Shown here: positions 40,697 through 50,088 of the stretch, piece after piece
Position numbering within the stretch: the stretch's first letter is position 1
Layout: each line of letters begins with the position of its first letter
NCBI RefSeq assembly: GCF_900104685.1
Contig: NZ_LT629755.1
Location: forward strand, 1,240,001 to 1,304,000
DNA: 64,000 bases
Reading direction: 5' to 3'
Source of the DNA: Agromyces flavus
GTDB lineage: Bacteria > Actinomycetota > Actinomycetes > Actinomycetales > Microbacteriaceae
The notes under the pieces: model-generated
Databases searched by the model: none
Told to the model about the DNA's origin: nothing
The model's input: only the letters and a program-made list of their open reading frames with translations
Made by a program: the position numbers and the translations under genes

Positions 40697-42070
40697 TTGT
40701 CCGAGCAGAACTTTGACCTCGTCGTTCTCGGGGGCGGCAGCGGAGGGTACGCGGCGGCGCTGCGCGCCGTCCAGCTCGGCCTCACGGTGGCACTCGTCGA
40801 GAAGGACAAGCTCGGCGGCACGTGCCTGCACCGCGGCTGCATCCCCACCAAGGCGCTCCTGCATGCCGCCGAGGTGGCCGACAACTCCCGCGAGTCGGCG
40901 AAGTTCGGCGTGCGGTCGACCTTCGAGGGCATCGACGTGCCAGCGGTGACCAAGTACCGCGAGAGCATCGTCGCGAGCAAGTTCAAGGGCCTGCAGGGCC
41001 TCGTCAAGGCGCGCGGCATCACCGTGGTCGAGGGCGAGGGCCGCCTGGTCGCGGCGAACGCCGTCCAGGTCGGCGACCAGCGCCTCGTCGGCAAGAACGT
41101 CGTGCTCGCGACCGGTTCGTACTCGCGCTCGCTGCCGGGCCTCGAGATCGGCGGCCGCGTGATCACCAGCGAGCAGGCGCTCGAGCTCGACTTCGTGCCG
41201 CAGAAGGTCGCCGTCCTCGGCGGCGGCGTCATCGGCGTCGAGTTCGCGAGCGTCTGGAAGTCGTTCGGCGCCGAGGTCACGATCATCGAGGCCCTGCCGC
41301 ACCTCGTCCCCAACGAGGAGGAGGTGATCTCGAAGCACCTCGAGCGCGCCTTCCGCAAGCGCGGCATCGACTACAAGCTCGGCGTCCGCTTCCAGGGCGT
41401 CACCCAGCACGACGACGGCGTCGTCGTCACGCTCGAGAACGGCGAGACCGTCGAAGCCGAGCTCCTGCTCGTGGCCGTCGGTCGCGGGCCCGTCACGCAG
41501 AACCTCGGATACGAAGAGGCCGGCGTGACCATCGACCGCGGCTTCGTCATCACGGACGAGCGCCTCCAGACGAGCGTTCCCGGCGTCTATGCAGTCGGCG
41601 ACATCGTCCCGGGCCTGCAGCTCGCGCACCGCGGCTTCCAGCAGGGCATCTTCGTCGCCGAGGAGATCGCGGGCCTGAACCCGATCGTCGTCGAGGACGT
41701 CAACGTCCCCAAGGTCACGTACTGCGAGCCCGAGGTCGCGTCGGTCGGCTACACCGAGGCCCGCGCCGCCGAGAAGTTCGGTGCCGACAAGGTCTCCTCG
41801 TACGAGTACAACCTCGCCGGCAACGGCAAGAGCCACATCCTCGAGACGAGCGGCATCATCAAGGTCGTCCGCGTCGAGGACGGCCCGGTGGTCGGCGTCC
41901 ACATGATCGGCGCGCGCGTCGGCGAGCTCATCGGCGAAGCCCAGCTCGCGGTCAACTGGGAGGCGTACCCCGAGGACATCGCCCCGCTCATCCACGCGCA
42001 CCCGACCCAGAACGAAGCACTCGGCGAGGCGTTCCTCAAGCTCGCGGGCAAGCCGCTGCACGCGCTCTGA
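40697..42070 (+). CDS. lpdA: Dihydrolipoyl dehydrogenase (E3)
   Basis: A 457-residue FAD disulfide reductase that re-oxidises the lipoyl arms of pyruvate and 2-oxoglutarate dehydrogenases, passing electrons to NAD. The FAD-binding VVLGGGSGGYAAALRA, the redox-active pair GGTCLHRGC, the NAD-binding VAVLGGGVIGVEFAS, and the C-terminal His-Glu dyad IHAHPTQNEALGE are all present. The start is a TTG at 40697 behind AAGGGAGA; no ATG or GTG lies closer to the FAD motif, and upstream codons are non-conserved. sucB follows 66 bases later and belongs to the same machinery. Confidence 0.96.
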   Translation: MSEQNFDLVVLGGGSGGYAAALRAVQLGLTVALVEKDKLGGTCLHRGCIPTKALLHAAEVADNSRESAKFGVRSTFEGIDVPAVTKYRESIVASKFKGLQGLVKARGITVVEGEGRLVAANAVQVGDQRLVGKNVVLATGSYSRSLPGLEIGGRVITSEQALELDFVPQKVAVLGGGVIGVEFASVWKSFGAEVTIIEALPHLVPNEEEVISKHLERAFRKRGIDYKLGVRFQGVTQHDDGVVVTLENGETVEAELLLVAVGRGPVTQNLGYEEAGVTIDRGFVITDERLQTSVPGVYAVGDIVPGLQLAHRGFQQGIFVAEEIAGLNPIVVEDVNVPKVTYCEPEVASVGYTEARAAEKFGADKVSSYEYNLAGNGKSHILETSGIIKVVRVEDGPVVGVHMIGARVGELIGEAQLAVNWEAYPEDIAPLIHAHPTQNEALGEAFLKLAGKPLHAL

Positions 42071-42136
42071 GCCCGGCCCGCTGAAACACGACTGCAATAA
42101 GCTAGAACGCGTCAACGCTGTGAAGGAGACAAGCGC

Positions 42137-43789
42137 ATGAGCGAATCCGTCAGCCTCCCGGCACTCGGCGAGAGTGTCACGGAGGGCACGGTCACCCGCT
42201 GGCTGAAGAACGTGGGAGACCGTGTGGAGGTCGACGAGCCGCTGCTCGAGGTCTCGACCGACAAGGTCGACACCGAGATCCCATCCCCCGTCGCCGGAGT
42301 CATCGAGGCGATCCTGGTCCAGGAGGATGAGACCGTCGAGGTCGGCACCCCGCTCGTGACCATCGGCGACGGCTCCGGAGCGGGCGCCGCGCCCGCCGAG
42401 GCGCCCGCAGCCGAGCAGGCGCCGGCACCTGAGGCCGCCCCCGCCGAGCAGGCCCCGGCGCCGGCTCCCGAGGCGGCACCGGCCGCTCCCGAGGCGGCAC
42501 CGGCGCAGGCGCCCGCGGCGGCTCCGGCCGCACCGGCCCCGGCTCCGGAGGCGGCTCCGGCCGCACCGGCGCAGGCGCCCGCGGCACAGCCGGCCGCTGA
42601 GGCGGCACCCGCGCCGCAGGGCGGATACGAAGCCCCGGCTCCGGCCGCCGAGGCGCCGGCAGCCCCGCAGGCCGCTCCGGCTCCGGCTCCGCCCGCGCAG
42701 CCGGCCGCCGAGCCCGCGGCGGCGCAGGCTCCGGCCCAGCCCTCCCCGGCACCCGAGCAGCCCGCCCAGGCGCCCGCCGCACAGGCTCCCGCCGCTCCGG
42801 CGCCGGCTCCCGAGCAGCCGGCCGCACCGGCCCCGGCCGCCGAGGCCGCTCCGGCTCCGCAGGCCGGCGCCCACGCCGGCGCCTCCGGCTACGTCACCCC
42901 CATCGTGCGCAAGCTCGCGAACGAGCAGGGCGTCGACCTCGCGTCGGTGCAGGGCACGGGCGTCGGCGGTCGAATCCGCAAGCAGGACGTCATGTCGGCG
43001 GGAACCCCCGCGGCGGCACCGGCTGCGGCGGGCGCCCAGGCCAAGCCCGCTCGTCAGCCGCTCGAGACGTCGCCGCTCCGTGGAACCACCCAGCCGATGA
43101 CGCGACTGCGCAAGGTCGTCGCCGAGCGCGCCGTGGTCTCCATGCAGTCGACGGCGCAGCTCACCTCGGTCGTCGAGGTCGACGTCACGCGCGTCGCCCG
43201 CCTCCGCGATCGGGTCAAGGGCGCCTTCCACGAGCAGACGGGCACCAAGCTCTCGTTCCTTCCGTTCTTCGCCCTCGCGGCGGTCGAGGCGCTCCGCGCT
43301 TACCCGATCGTCAACTCGACGGTCGACGGCGAGTCGATCGTCTACCCCGAGCGGGAGAACCTGAGCATCGCGGTCGACACCGAGCGCGGCCTCCTCACCC
43401 CGGTCGTACGCGACGCGGGCGAACTCGACATCGCCGGCCTCGCCAAGCAGATCGCCGACCTGGCCGAGCGGACCCGCAACAACCAGCTCAAGCCCGACGA
43501 GCTCGCGGGCGGCACCTTCACGCTGACCAACACCGGTTCGCGCGGTGCGCTGTTCGACACGCCGGTCGTGTTCCTGCCGCAGACGGCGATCCTCGGCACG
43601 GGCGTCGTCGTGAAGCGGCCGGTCGTGATCTCGGAAGACGGCTCCGACGCGATCGCGATCCGTTCGATGGTCTACCTCGCGCTGTCGTACGACCACCGCA
43701 TCATCGATGGTGCCGACGCCGCGCGGTTCCTGACCGCCGTCAAGGCCCGCCTCGAGGAGGGCGACTTCGAGGGCGACCTCGGCATCTAG
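42137..43789 (+). CDS. sucB: 2-oxoacid dehydrogenase E2 (dihydrolipoamide acyltransferase)
   Basis: A 550-residue E2 core. Residues 1-78 form a single lipoyl domain with the lipoylated Lys in [11 protein letters not shown]. Residues about 80-248 are an Ala/Pro/Glu/Gln linker. About 250-290 is the E3/E1-binding domain ([20 protein letters not shown]), and the rest is the catalytic domain ending with [14 protein letters not shown] (catalytic His and Asp). In actinobacteria this protein is usually called SucB and can serve as E2 for the pyruvate dehydrogenase too, with AceE and LpdA. The ATG at 42137 has AAGGAGA. Its TAG stop shares a CTAG with the stop of the convergent pseudokinase gene. Confidence 0.93.
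   Translation: MSESVSLPALGESVTEGTVTRWLKNVGDRVEVDEPLLEVSTDKVDTEIPSPVAGVIEAILVQEDETVEVGTPLVTIGDGSGAGAAPAEAPAAEQAPAPEAAPAEQAPAPAPEAAPAAPEAAPAQAPAAAPAAPAPAPEAAPAAPAQAPAAQPAAEAAPAPQGGYEAPAPAAEAPAAPQAAPAPAPPAQPAAEPAAAQAPAQPSPAPEQPAQAPAAQAPAAPAPAPEQPAAPAPAAEAAPAPQAGAHAGASGYVTPIVRKLANEQGVDLASVQGTGVGGRIRKQDVMSAGTPAAAPAAAGAQAKPARQPLETSPLRGTTQPMTRLRKVVAERAVVSMQSTAQLTSVVEVDVTRVARLRDRVKGAFHEQTGTKLSFLPFFALAAVEALRAYPIVNSTVDGESIVYPERENLSIAVDTERGLLTPVVRDAGELDIAGLAKQIADLAERTRNNQLKPDELAGGTFTLTNTGSRGALFDTPVVFLPQTAILGTGVVVKRPVVISEDGSDAIAIRSMVYLALSYDHRIIDGADAARFLTAVKARLEEGDFEGDLGI
42374..42880 (+). repeat. Ala/Pro-rich low-complexity linker within sucB
   Basis: About 500 bases of imperfect GCC/GCG/CCG-rich codons encoding a flexible swinging-arm linker of about 168 residues, nearly all Ala, Pro, Glu and Gln. 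Units such as [20 protein letters not shown] recur without a fixed period. Such tracts are prone to replication slippage and to assembly error. Confidence 0.85.
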
Positions 43790-45399
43790 TCGAACCACTC
43801 CCGCAACCGCCAACCGGCCTCGCTCCGCATGATGAGGAGCGAGGCCGGTTCGCGTTCGCCCGCGACATCCGGCACCGAGACGACCACCGCATCGCCCAGG
43901 TCGGCGACGACCCTGATCGCATCGAGGTCGGCCTGCGCCTCAGCGCTGGTGTCGCCCCGCTCGATGGCGGCGCGGTCCCTGGCCTCGATCGGCGAACCCG
44001 GCTGCACGACCGCGTCCAGGCAGGCGAGGTCGCGCGAGGCGAGACAGCTCGTACGGATCTCCAGCAGGGCCGCCGCCGCGGTGATCGCGTCGTCGGCGTC
44101 GGGCTCGGCGGCGCCGGGGTCGGTGGCCACGGCTGCCTGCTCGGCATCAGACCCGCCGCCATCGGGCTCGGGAGACGGCGGCGGGCTCTCCGGCTCGTGC
44201 GACGGCGCGATGGAGGCGGCGCTCTCGTCGCGGGGGCGCGAGGAAGGGTCGGCCGCGGACGGCGGAACTGCGGTGAGCAGGACGACCAGCGCACCGGCGC
44301 CCACGAAACCACCGGTGAGCAGCGCGCCACGGCGTCGCCGCACGACGTCACCGAGTCGCCCGGTCAGCGCCGCGCGCGGATCATGATCGAGCGCCTCCGC
44401 CATCTCGGCGGCGGCACCGGTGGGAAGTTGCGCGATCGCGGCGAGGCGTGCCCACCGGCCGGGGCGACCGGCTCGCGCGTCGGCGAGGTCATCGGCGTCG
44501 GTCTCGGCCGCGCGCGTCTGGGCCGGGCCCGGCGCGGTCGACGGCGCAGCGACACCCACGACGCGCGACGGCACCTCGCGTCGCAGCGTCGCCTCGGACG
44601 GGCGCCCGGGCAATGGCAGGGGTGCCGCGACGTCGAACAGGGCCTGCTCGAGCTCGAGCTCGCGTGGCACGAAGGGGCGCGCCTCGAGCGCGTCGCGAGC
44701 GATGCGGATGACGCCATCGAAGGCCCGTCGGTCGCGCGTGGCGGCGGCGACGTCCCCGATGAGCCGCAGCAGTGCGGCATGCCCCGTGCGGAGCAGGTCG
44801 GCGCGCACGCCTGCGGCGGCGGCGCGGTCGAGTCGCGCGAGGGCGCCCAGCCCGAGCAGTCGCGGCCGGCCGTCCGCGTCGATCGTCACATCGACGAGAT
44901 CGAGGCGCGTATGGACGAGCCCGCGCCCGGCGAGCTCGCGGACCGCGACCACGATCGGGGCCAGAGCGGTGACCGCCTGTCCAGGAAGCAGCCCGCCATC
45001 GGCCAGCACCGCCGCGAGCGACATGCCCGCGATGCGCTCGACGACGAGGCAGCATCGGCCCTCGGCGAGCCCGGCGACATCGAGGAGGGCGGGAGTCGCA
45101 CCGGATCCGTCGTGCTCCATGGCGAGCATCTCGTTCGCGATCGCCTCCTCGTCGGCGGCCGGGCCGTATACGCGAACGACCACGAGCGACCCGCTCGAGG
45201 TGGCCCCGATCGGGGGCGTCGCGGCCGGGTCGACGTGCGCCGTGGCGAGGTAGACGTCGGCTCGTTCACCCGTCGCGAGTCGGCGGATGAGCCGGTAGCC
45301 GGCGAGGACCGTCTCGATGCCGGCACCGCCCGACGCGGGGTCGCCGGCCGCCGTCGACGCCGAGGTCGCGGGTGACTGCGGGCGGCGGAAGCGTGGCAT
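43786..45399 (-). CDS. Membrane-anchored pseudokinase (Ser/Thr kinase-like)
   Basis: A 537-residue protein. Residues about 30-290 follow the layout of a bacterial Ser/Thr kinase ([19 protein letters not shown] is the start of the N-lobe), but every catalytic site is altered: the VAIK Lys is Arg76 (VVVRVY), HRDLKPEN reads HTRLDLVD (His163, Arg165, Asp167, Asp170) and DFG reads GLG (from Gly183). Phosphotransfer is not expected. One membrane helix ([19 protein letters not shown], about 360-378) leads to a Pro/Ser/Glu-rich spacer and an outer domain of about 100 residues with two cysteines. The ATG at 45399 is preferred to a start 38 codons upstream with an Arg-rich, unconserved extension. Between sucB and lipB it may be a scaffold or ligand sensor. 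The function is unknown. Confidence 0.82.
   Translation of the reverse strand: MPRFRRPQSPATSASTAAGDPASGGAGIETVLAGYRLIRRLATGERADVYLATAHVDPAATPPIGATSSGSLVVVRVYGPAADEEAIANEMLAMEHDGSGATPALLDVAGLAEGRCCLVVERIAGMSLAAVLADGGLLPGQAVTALAPIVVAVRELAGRGLVHTRLDLVDVTIDADGRPRLLGLGALARLDRAAAAGVRADLLRTGHAALLRLIGDVAAATRDRRAFDGVIRIARDALEARPFVPRELELEQALFDVAAPLPLPGRPSEATLRREVPSRVVGVAAPSTAPGPAQTRAAETDADDLADARAGRPGRWARLAAIAQLPTGAAAEMAEALDHDPRAALTGRLGDVVRRRRGALLTGGFVGAGALVVLLTAVPPSAADPSSRPRDESAASIAPSHEPESPPPSPEPDGGGSDAEQAAVATDPGAAEPDADDAITAAAALLEIRTSCLASRDLACLDAVVQPGSPIEARDRAAIERGDTSAEAQADLDAIRVVADLGDAVVVSVPDVAGEREPASLLIMRSEAGWRLREWFD
43812..43850. terminator. sucB terminator inside the pseudokinase coding region
   Basis: AACCGGCCTCGCTCC (43812-43826) pairs perfectly with 43836-43850 around a nine-base loop, 22 bases after the sucB stop. 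It lies wholly within the last codons of the convergent pseudokinase gene, so leftward messages also carry the hairpin before their stop codon. Confidence 0.8.
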
Positions 45400-45511
45400 A
45401 CCGGCAGGATCGGGCGAACGATCGTGGTTCCCGCCGACGCGACGGCCCACGGTGCACATCCTGCGCTTCCTGCGGACTGTGGAGGACGGGCCGCGACCTA
45501 GGATGGAGCCC

Positions 45512-46159
45512 ATGCTCGACTACGTCGTCACGGGGCTAAGCGCCAACTCCGTGCCGTATCTCGAGGGTCTCTCCCTCCAGCGCGCCGTCCATCAGGCGGT
45601 GGTCTCCGGTGATCGGCCGGACACCGTCATCCTCCTCGAACACGAGCCGGTCTACACCGCCGGCAAGCGGACCGCTCCCGACGAGCGACCGACCGACGGG
45701 ACACCGGTGGTCGACGTCGATCGCGGCGGCAAGATCACCTGGCACGGGCCCGGTCAGTTGGTCGGCTACCCCATCCTCCACCTCGAGGAGCCGATCGACG
45801 TGGTCGGCTACGTGCGCCGCCTCGAGGGCGTGCTCATCGACGTCCTTGCCGGCTTCGGCATCGAGGGCCGCCGGGTCGAGGGCCGCTCCGGCGTCTGGAT
45901 CGTCCGCGATGCGGTCGAGGAGAAGATCGCCGCGATCGGGATCCGCGTGGCCGAGGGCGTGACCATGCACGGATTCGCCCTGAACTGCTCGAACTCGCTC
46001 GAGCCCTACGGCAAGATCGTGGCCTGCGGCATCCGCGACGCCGGCATCACCACGATGTCGAGAGAGCTCGACCGCCCCGTCACGCCGGCCGACGTCGTCG
46101 ACGCGGTTCAGGCGCGGCTGTCCGCCGAGTTCGCCCCGGCCGAGGAGGCCGCCGCGTGA
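45512..46159 (+). CDS. lipB: Lipoyl(octanoyl) transferase
   Basis: A 215-residue enzyme moving the octanoyl group from acyl carrier protein to the lipoyl domains of E2 proteins, the first step of lipoate synthesis. The substrate-binding [17 protein letters not shown] with its conserved His, the catalytic Cys in IVACGI and the activating Lys in EEKIAAIGI are in place. TAGGAT at 45499-45504 lies seven bases before the ATG at 45512 with no ribosome binding site, a leaderless layout; an in-frame ATG at 45503 overlaps that hexamer. lipA overlaps its end by four bases. Confidence 0.96.
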   Translation: MLDYVVTGLSANSVPYLEGLSLQRAVHQAVVSGDRPDTVILLEHEPVYTAGKRTAPDERPTDGTPVVDVDRGGKITWHGPGQLVGYPILHLEEPIDVVGYVRRLEGVLIDVLAGFGIEGRRVEGRSGVWIVRDAVEEKIAAIGIRVAEGVTMHGFALNCSNSLEPYGKIVACGIRDAGITTMSRELDRPVTPADVVDAVQARLSAEFAPAEEAAA

Positions 46160-47145
46160 GCGCCGATCCCGCCGGCCGCCGGATGCTCCGGCTCGAGGTC
46201 CGCAACGCCGAGACGCCGATCGAACGCAAGCCCGAGTGGATCAAGACGCGGGCGAAGATGGGTCCCGAGTACCGCCAGCTGCAGCAGCTCGTGAAGTCCG
46301 AGGATCTGCACACGGTCTGCCAGGAGGCGGGCTGCCCGAACATCTACGAGTGCTGGGAGGACCGCGAGGCGACCTTCCTCATCGGGGGCTCGCAGTGCAC
46401 GAGGCGCTGCGACTTCTGCCAGATCGACACGGGCAAGCCGGCCGACTACGACGTCGACGAGCCGCGGCGCGTCGCCGAGTCGGTCGTGCGGATGCAGCTG
46501 CGCTACTCCACCGTCACGGGCGTCGCGCGCGACGACCTGCCCGACGAGGGCGCCTGGCTGTACGCCGAGACCATCCGCGAGATCCACCGCCAGTCGCCCG
46601 GCACGGGCGTCGAGATCCTCGTGCCCGACTTCTCGGGCAAGCCCGAGCTGCTCGGCGAGGTCTTCTCGGCACGCCCCGAGGTGTTCGCCCACAACGTCGA
46701 GACGGTGCCGCGCATCTTCAAGCGCATCCGCCCGGCATTCCGGTACGTACGGTCGCTCGACGTGATCACGCAGGGTCGCGACGCGGGCCTGATCACCAAG
46801 TCGAACCTCATCCTCGGCATGGGCGAGGAGCGCGATGAGATCTCGCAGGCGCTCCGCGACCTGCACGATGCGGGCACCGACATCATCACGATCACGCAGT
46901 ACCTCCGCCCGAGCCCACGGCACCTGCCCGTGGCGCGATGGGTGCGTCCCGAGGAGTTCGTCGAGCTCAAGGCCGAAGCCGAGGACATCGGGTTCCTCGG
47001 AGTGCTCGCAGGCCCGCTGGTCCGCTCGTCGTACCGTGCCGGCCGCCTCTGGGCGCAGTCGATGCACGCCAAGGGCCGTGCGCTGCCGGCCGAACTCGCA
47101 CACCTCGCCGACGCCTCGCTCGGATTCGCTCAGGCCGTCGGCTGA
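46156..47145 (+). CDS. lipA: Lipoyl synthase (radical SAM)
   Basis: A 329-residue radical-SAM enzyme inserting two sulfurs into octanoyl-E2 to form lipoyl groups. Both cluster motifs are intact: the auxiliary cluster Cys55-x4-Cys60-x5-Cys66 ([12 protein letters not shown]) and the radical-SAM cluster Cys81-x3-Cys85-x2-Cys88 (CTRRCDFC). The GTG at 46156 overlaps the lipB stop (GTGA). Its clients are present in the window as the SucB lipoyl domain and AceE-linked complexes, and ErpA may supply its clusters. Confidence 0.97.
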   Translation: MSADPAGRRMLRLEVRNAETPIERKPEWIKTRAKMGPEYRQLQQLVKSEDLHTVCQEAGCPNIYECWEDREATFLIGGSQCTRRCDFCQIDTGKPADYDVDEPRRVAESVVRMQLRYSTVTGVARDDLPDEGAWLYAETIREIHRQSPGTGVEILVPDFSGKPELLGEVFSARPEVFAHNVETVPRIFKRIRPAFRYVRSLDVITQGRDAGLITKSNLILGMGEERDEISQALRDLHDAGTDIITITQYLRPSPRHLPVARWVRPEEFVELKAEAEDIGFLGVLAGPLVRSSYRAGRLWAQSMHAKGRALPAELAHLADASLGFAQAVG

Positions 47146-47220
47146 GGCCGCACCTCTCACGGGACGTCCGGTCGTCATCCGACGGTCGGACGTCCCGTCA
47201 GCCGCCGGTATCCTTGTCGC

Positions 47221-47943
47221 ATGGCACGAACCAAGGACGCCGGGGCTGCCTCCAAGCCCCCGAAGGAGCCCGGCCGCATGAAGCAGATGTGGCAGGTCTT
47301 CCAGATGACCCGCCGCTACGACCCCACCGCGCAGTGGCTCATGCTCCTCGGATTCCTCGGACCCGTGCTCGTCGGCCTCGGCCTCGCCCTCTGGCTCAGC
47401 GAGGGCAACGGATTCACCATCGCGCTGTGGATCGTCGCGGGAGTGCTCGCGGGCCTGCTCGTGGCGCTCGTCATCCTCGGCCGTCGTGCCGAACGTGCCG
47501 CGTACTCCCAGATCGACGGACAGCCCGGCGCGGTCGGCGCGGTCCTCCGCAGCGGTCTTCGCGGCGGATGGGTCGGCAATGAGATGCCCGTCGCCGTCAA
47601 CGGCAAGACGCAGGACGCCGTGTACCGCGCGGTCGGCCGCGGCGGCGTCGTGCTCATCAGCGAGGGACCGCGTTCGCGCACCGAGCGCATGCTGACCGAC
47701 GAGCAGCGCAAGGTGACCCGAGTGCTCCCGAACGTGCCCGTGAGCACACTCTCCGTCGGCCACGAGGAGGGCTCGGTCGAGTTGCACCGCCTCGCCGCCG
47801 CCTTGCGCAAGCGCAAGCGCGTGCTGACCAAGCCCGAGGTGCTCGCGGTCACGAATCGCCTGAACTCGCTCCAGGCGCCGTTGCCGATCCCGAAGGGCAT
47901 CGACCCGATGAAGGTGCGCCCGCAGCGCGGCAAGATGCGCTGA
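47221..47943 (+). CDS. DUF4191-family membrane protein
   Basis: A 240-residue protein with a short basic N-terminus (KQMWQVFQMTRRYDPTAQW), two adjacent membrane helices (around LMLLGFLGPVLVGLGLALWL and IALWIVAGVLAGLLVALVIL) and a cytoplasmic C-terminal domain of about 150 residues (AYSQIDGQPGAVGAVLRSGLR onward). This is the layout of DUF4191, which regularly follows lipA in actinobacteria; the function is not established to my knowledge. TATCCT at 47209-47214 lies six bases before the ATG, a leaderless layout, so it has its own promoter despite the short gap from lipA. Confidence 0.9.
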   Translation: MARTKDAGAASKPPKEPGRMKQMWQVFQMTRRYDPTAQWLMLLGFLGPVLVGLGLALWLSEGNGFTIALWIVAGVLAGLLVALVILGRRAERAAYSQIDGQPGAVGAVLRSGLRGGWVGNEMPVAVNGKTQDAVYRAVGRGGVVLISEGPRSRTERMLTDEQRKVTRVLPNVPVSTLSVGHEEGSVELHRLAAALRKRKRVLTKPEVLAVTNRLNSLQAPLPIPKGIDPMKVRPQRGKMR

Positions 47944-47957
47944 CCCGCACGACTCCC

Positions 47958-47992
47958 CCGCGGCATCCGTTCTCTTCGAGCGGATGCCGCGG
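47958..47992. terminator. Bidirectional terminator, DUF4191 gene / RDD gene
   Basis: CCGCGGCATCCG (47958-47969) pairs perfectly with 47981-47992 around an 11-base loop. It falls between two convergent stops only 54 bases apart. Confidence 0.87.
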
Positions 47993-47997
47993 CTGTC

Positions 47998-48429
47998 TCA
48001 GCTCCGGAGGAGGATGGTCCCGGCGAGCTTGTCGTGGAAGCCGCGCTGGTCGGCATCCCAGATGAGCGCCGGGATGACGAGCACGAGCAGCAGCGTGCGG
48101 ACGACGGGCCGCCACAGGCCGACCCAGCCGCCGGCCATCGGCACGACCCGGAGTCCGAGGAACCGGTGGCCGACGCTGCCGCCGAGGGTCGGGATGAAGA
48201 GCACCTGCATGAGCGCGAAGATTCCGAGCGTCGCCCACGACTGCGCCGGCGATGCGTAGGGACCCGCGAGCAGGGCGATGACGTTCGCGATCGCCCAGTC
48301 GACGAGGAGGGCAGCGATGCGACGCCCGACCCGGGCGACGGATCCCGTGCCCTCCTCGGGAAGCCCGAGCCGCTCCCCCGGGTAGCGATTGGGCGTCAGG
48401 TCACCGGATGCGGGAGCGGGTTCGGGCAC
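47998..48429 (-). CDS. RDD-family membrane protein
   Basis: A 143-residue protein with the RDD domain. The first helix contains the Arg and Asp of the name (VGRRIAALLVDWAIANVIALL), a second span follows (ATLGIFALMQVLFIP), and SVGHRFLGLRVV plus a last span complete the fold. The N-terminal 35 residues are soluble. RDD proteins are of uncertain, possibly transport-related, function. The GTG at 48429 lies six bases after a minus-strand TAGAAT (48436-48441) and has no ribosome binding site: a leaderless GTG. It diverges from glnA1 across about 140 bases. Confidence 0.88.
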   Translation of the reverse strand: MPEPAPASGDLTPNRYPGERLGLPEEGTGSVARVGRRIAALLVDWAIANVIALLAGPYASPAQSWATLGIFALMQVLFIPTLGGSVGHRFLGLRVVPMAGGWVGLWRPVVRTLLLVLVIPALIWDADQRGFHDKLAGTILLRS

Positions 48430-48567
48430 CGGACGATTCTACCGAGGGCCGACCGCGTAACACGGTGGAAACATTCGCGTCACGGTCGGGAAACGCCGTC
48501 CGCGTAGCCTCGCTACCGGTCGAACGACTGCGTCCGCGCCCTCTACCCGCCCTTGGAGCATCGTCAC

Positions 48568-49992
48568 ATGTTCAGTGATTCTTCCGAAGTCCTCAAGTTC
48601 ATCAAGGAGACGGACGTCAAGTTCCTCGACATCCGTTTCACCGACCTCCCGGGCGTGCAGCAGCACTTCAACATCCCGGCCTCCACCGTCGACGAGGACT
48701 TCTTCACCGTCGGCCAGCTGTTCGACGGCTCCTCGATCCGCGGCTTCGCGTCGATCCACGAGTCCGACATGCAGCTGATCCCCGACGTCTCGACCGCGTA
48801 CATCGACCCGTTCCGTGCCGAGCGCACGCTGATCATGGTCTTCGACATCTACAACCCGCGCAACGGCGAGATCTACGGCAAGGACCCGCGCCAGGTCGCG
48901 AAGAAGGCCGAGAAGTACCTCGCCTCGACCGGCATCGCCGACACCGCGTTCTTCGCGCCCGAGGCCGAGTTCTACATCTTCGACGACGTCCGCTACGAGG
49001 TGAAGCAGAACGCGAGCTTCTTCTCGGTCGACTCCAGCGAAGGTGCCTGGAACTCGGGCCGTGAGGAGGAAGGCGGCAACCTCGCCAACAAGACGGCGTA
49101 CAAGGGCGGCTACTTCCCCGTCTCCCCCGTCGACCAGCACGCCGACCTGCGCGACGACATCGTGCTCAAGCTCATCGAGGCCGGCCTCGAGGTCGAGCGC
49201 TCGCACCACGAGGTCGGCACCGCCGGCCAGGGCGAGATCAACTACAAGTTCGACACGATGGTGCACGCCGCCGACGACATCCTGAAGTTCAAGTACATCG
49301 TCAAGAACACCGCCAACGAGTGGGGCAAGACGGCGACGTTCATGCCGAAGCCGCTCTTCGGCGACAACGGTTCGGGCATGCACACCCACCAGTCGCTCTG
49401 GAACGAGGGCAAGCCGCTCTTCTACGACGAGGCGGGCTATGGCGGTCTCTCCGACATCGCGCGCTGGTACATCGGCGGCATCCTGCGTCACGCCCCGGCG
49501 CTGCTCGCCTTCACCAACCCGACGGTGAACTCCTACCACCGCCTCGTGCCGGGCTTCGAGGCCCCCGTCAACCTGGTGTACTCGGCGGGCAACCGGTCGG
49601 CAGCCATCCGCATCCCCATCACGGGCACGAACCCCAAGGCCAAGCGCATCGAGTTCCGCGCGCCGGATGCCTCGGGCAACCCCTACCTCGCCTTCGCGGC
49701 GCAGCTCATGGCCGGCCTCGATGGAATCAAGAACCGCATCGAGCCGCACGAGCCGGTCGACAAGGACCTCTACGAGCTCCCGCCCGAGGAGGCCAAGTCG
49801 ATCCCGCAGGTGCCGGGTTCGCTCGACGCCGTGCTCGACGCGCTCGAGGCCGACCACGACTTCCTCCTCGAGGGCGGCGTGTTCACCAAGGAGCTCATCG
49901 AGACCTGGATCGACTACAAGCGCGAGAAGGAGCTGAAGCCGCTGGCCCAGCGTCCCCACCCGTTCGAGTACGAGCTCTACTACGGCGTCTGA
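48568..49992 (+). CDS. glnA: Glutamine synthetase type I (GlnA1)
   Basis: A 474-residue dodecameric enzyme making glutamine from glutamate, ammonia and ATP. Metal and substrate motifs are complete ([35 protein letters not shown] and NRSAAIRIP). The adenylylation site is present as [10 protein letters not shown] with Tyr402, so the enzyme should be switched off by GlnE, encoded on the opposite strand just downstream. The ATG at 48568 is preferred to one five codons upstream because GGAG is then correctly spaced. It is the main ammonia-assimilating enzyme, ended by a 15-bp hairpin. Confidence 0.96.
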   Translation: MFSDSSEVLKFIKETDVKFLDIRFTDLPGVQQHFNIPASTVDEDFFTVGQLFDGSSIRGFASIHESDMQLIPDVSTAYIDPFRAERTLIMVFDIYNPRNGEIYGKDPRQVAKKAEKYLASTGIADTAFFAPEAEFYIFDDVRYEVKQNASFFSVDSSEGAWNSGREEEGGNLANKTAYKGGYFPVSPVDQHADLRDDIVLKLIEAGLEVERSHHEVGTAGQGEINYKFDTMVHAADDILKFKYIVKNTANEWGKTATFMPKPLFGDNGSGMHTHQSLWNEGKPLFYDEAGYGGLSDIARWYIGGILRHAPALLAFTNPTVNSYHRLVPGFEAPVNLVYSAGNRSAAIRIPITGTNPKAKRIEFRAPDASGNPYLAFAAQLMAGLDGIKNRIEPHEPVDKDLYELPPEEAKSIPQVPGSLDAVLDALEADHDFLLEGGVFTKELIETWIDYKREKELKPLAQRPHPFEYELYYGV

Positions 49993-50014
49993 TCTCTCCG
50001 CCCCGAGGGAGAGC

Positions 50015-50048
50015 CGAGGGCCCGTGTCGCGTGCGACACGGGCCCTCG
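50015..50048. terminator. Bidirectional terminator, glnA1 / glnE
   Basis: CGAGGGCCCGTGTCG (50015-50029) pairs perfectly with 50034-50048 around a four-base loop: 15 GC-rich pairs, 22 bases after the glnA1 stop and 40 bases beyond the glnE stop. Confidence 0.9.
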
Positions 50049-50088
50049 TCCGTACCGGGTCGAGCCGAGGCCGAGCGGATGGCGCGAT

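Noticed and set aside
42374..42880. Possible CRISPR-like or satellite repeat array
   Set aside because: The repetition has no fixed unit or spacer structure, keeps the sucB reading frame throughout and encodes a typical E2 linker.
40529..43813. Leftward reading frame of 1094 codons opposite lpdA and sucB
   Set aside because: It covers two well-supported genes on the other strand. The Gly/Arg-rich low-complexity centre is just the reverse of the Ala/Pro linker of sucB.
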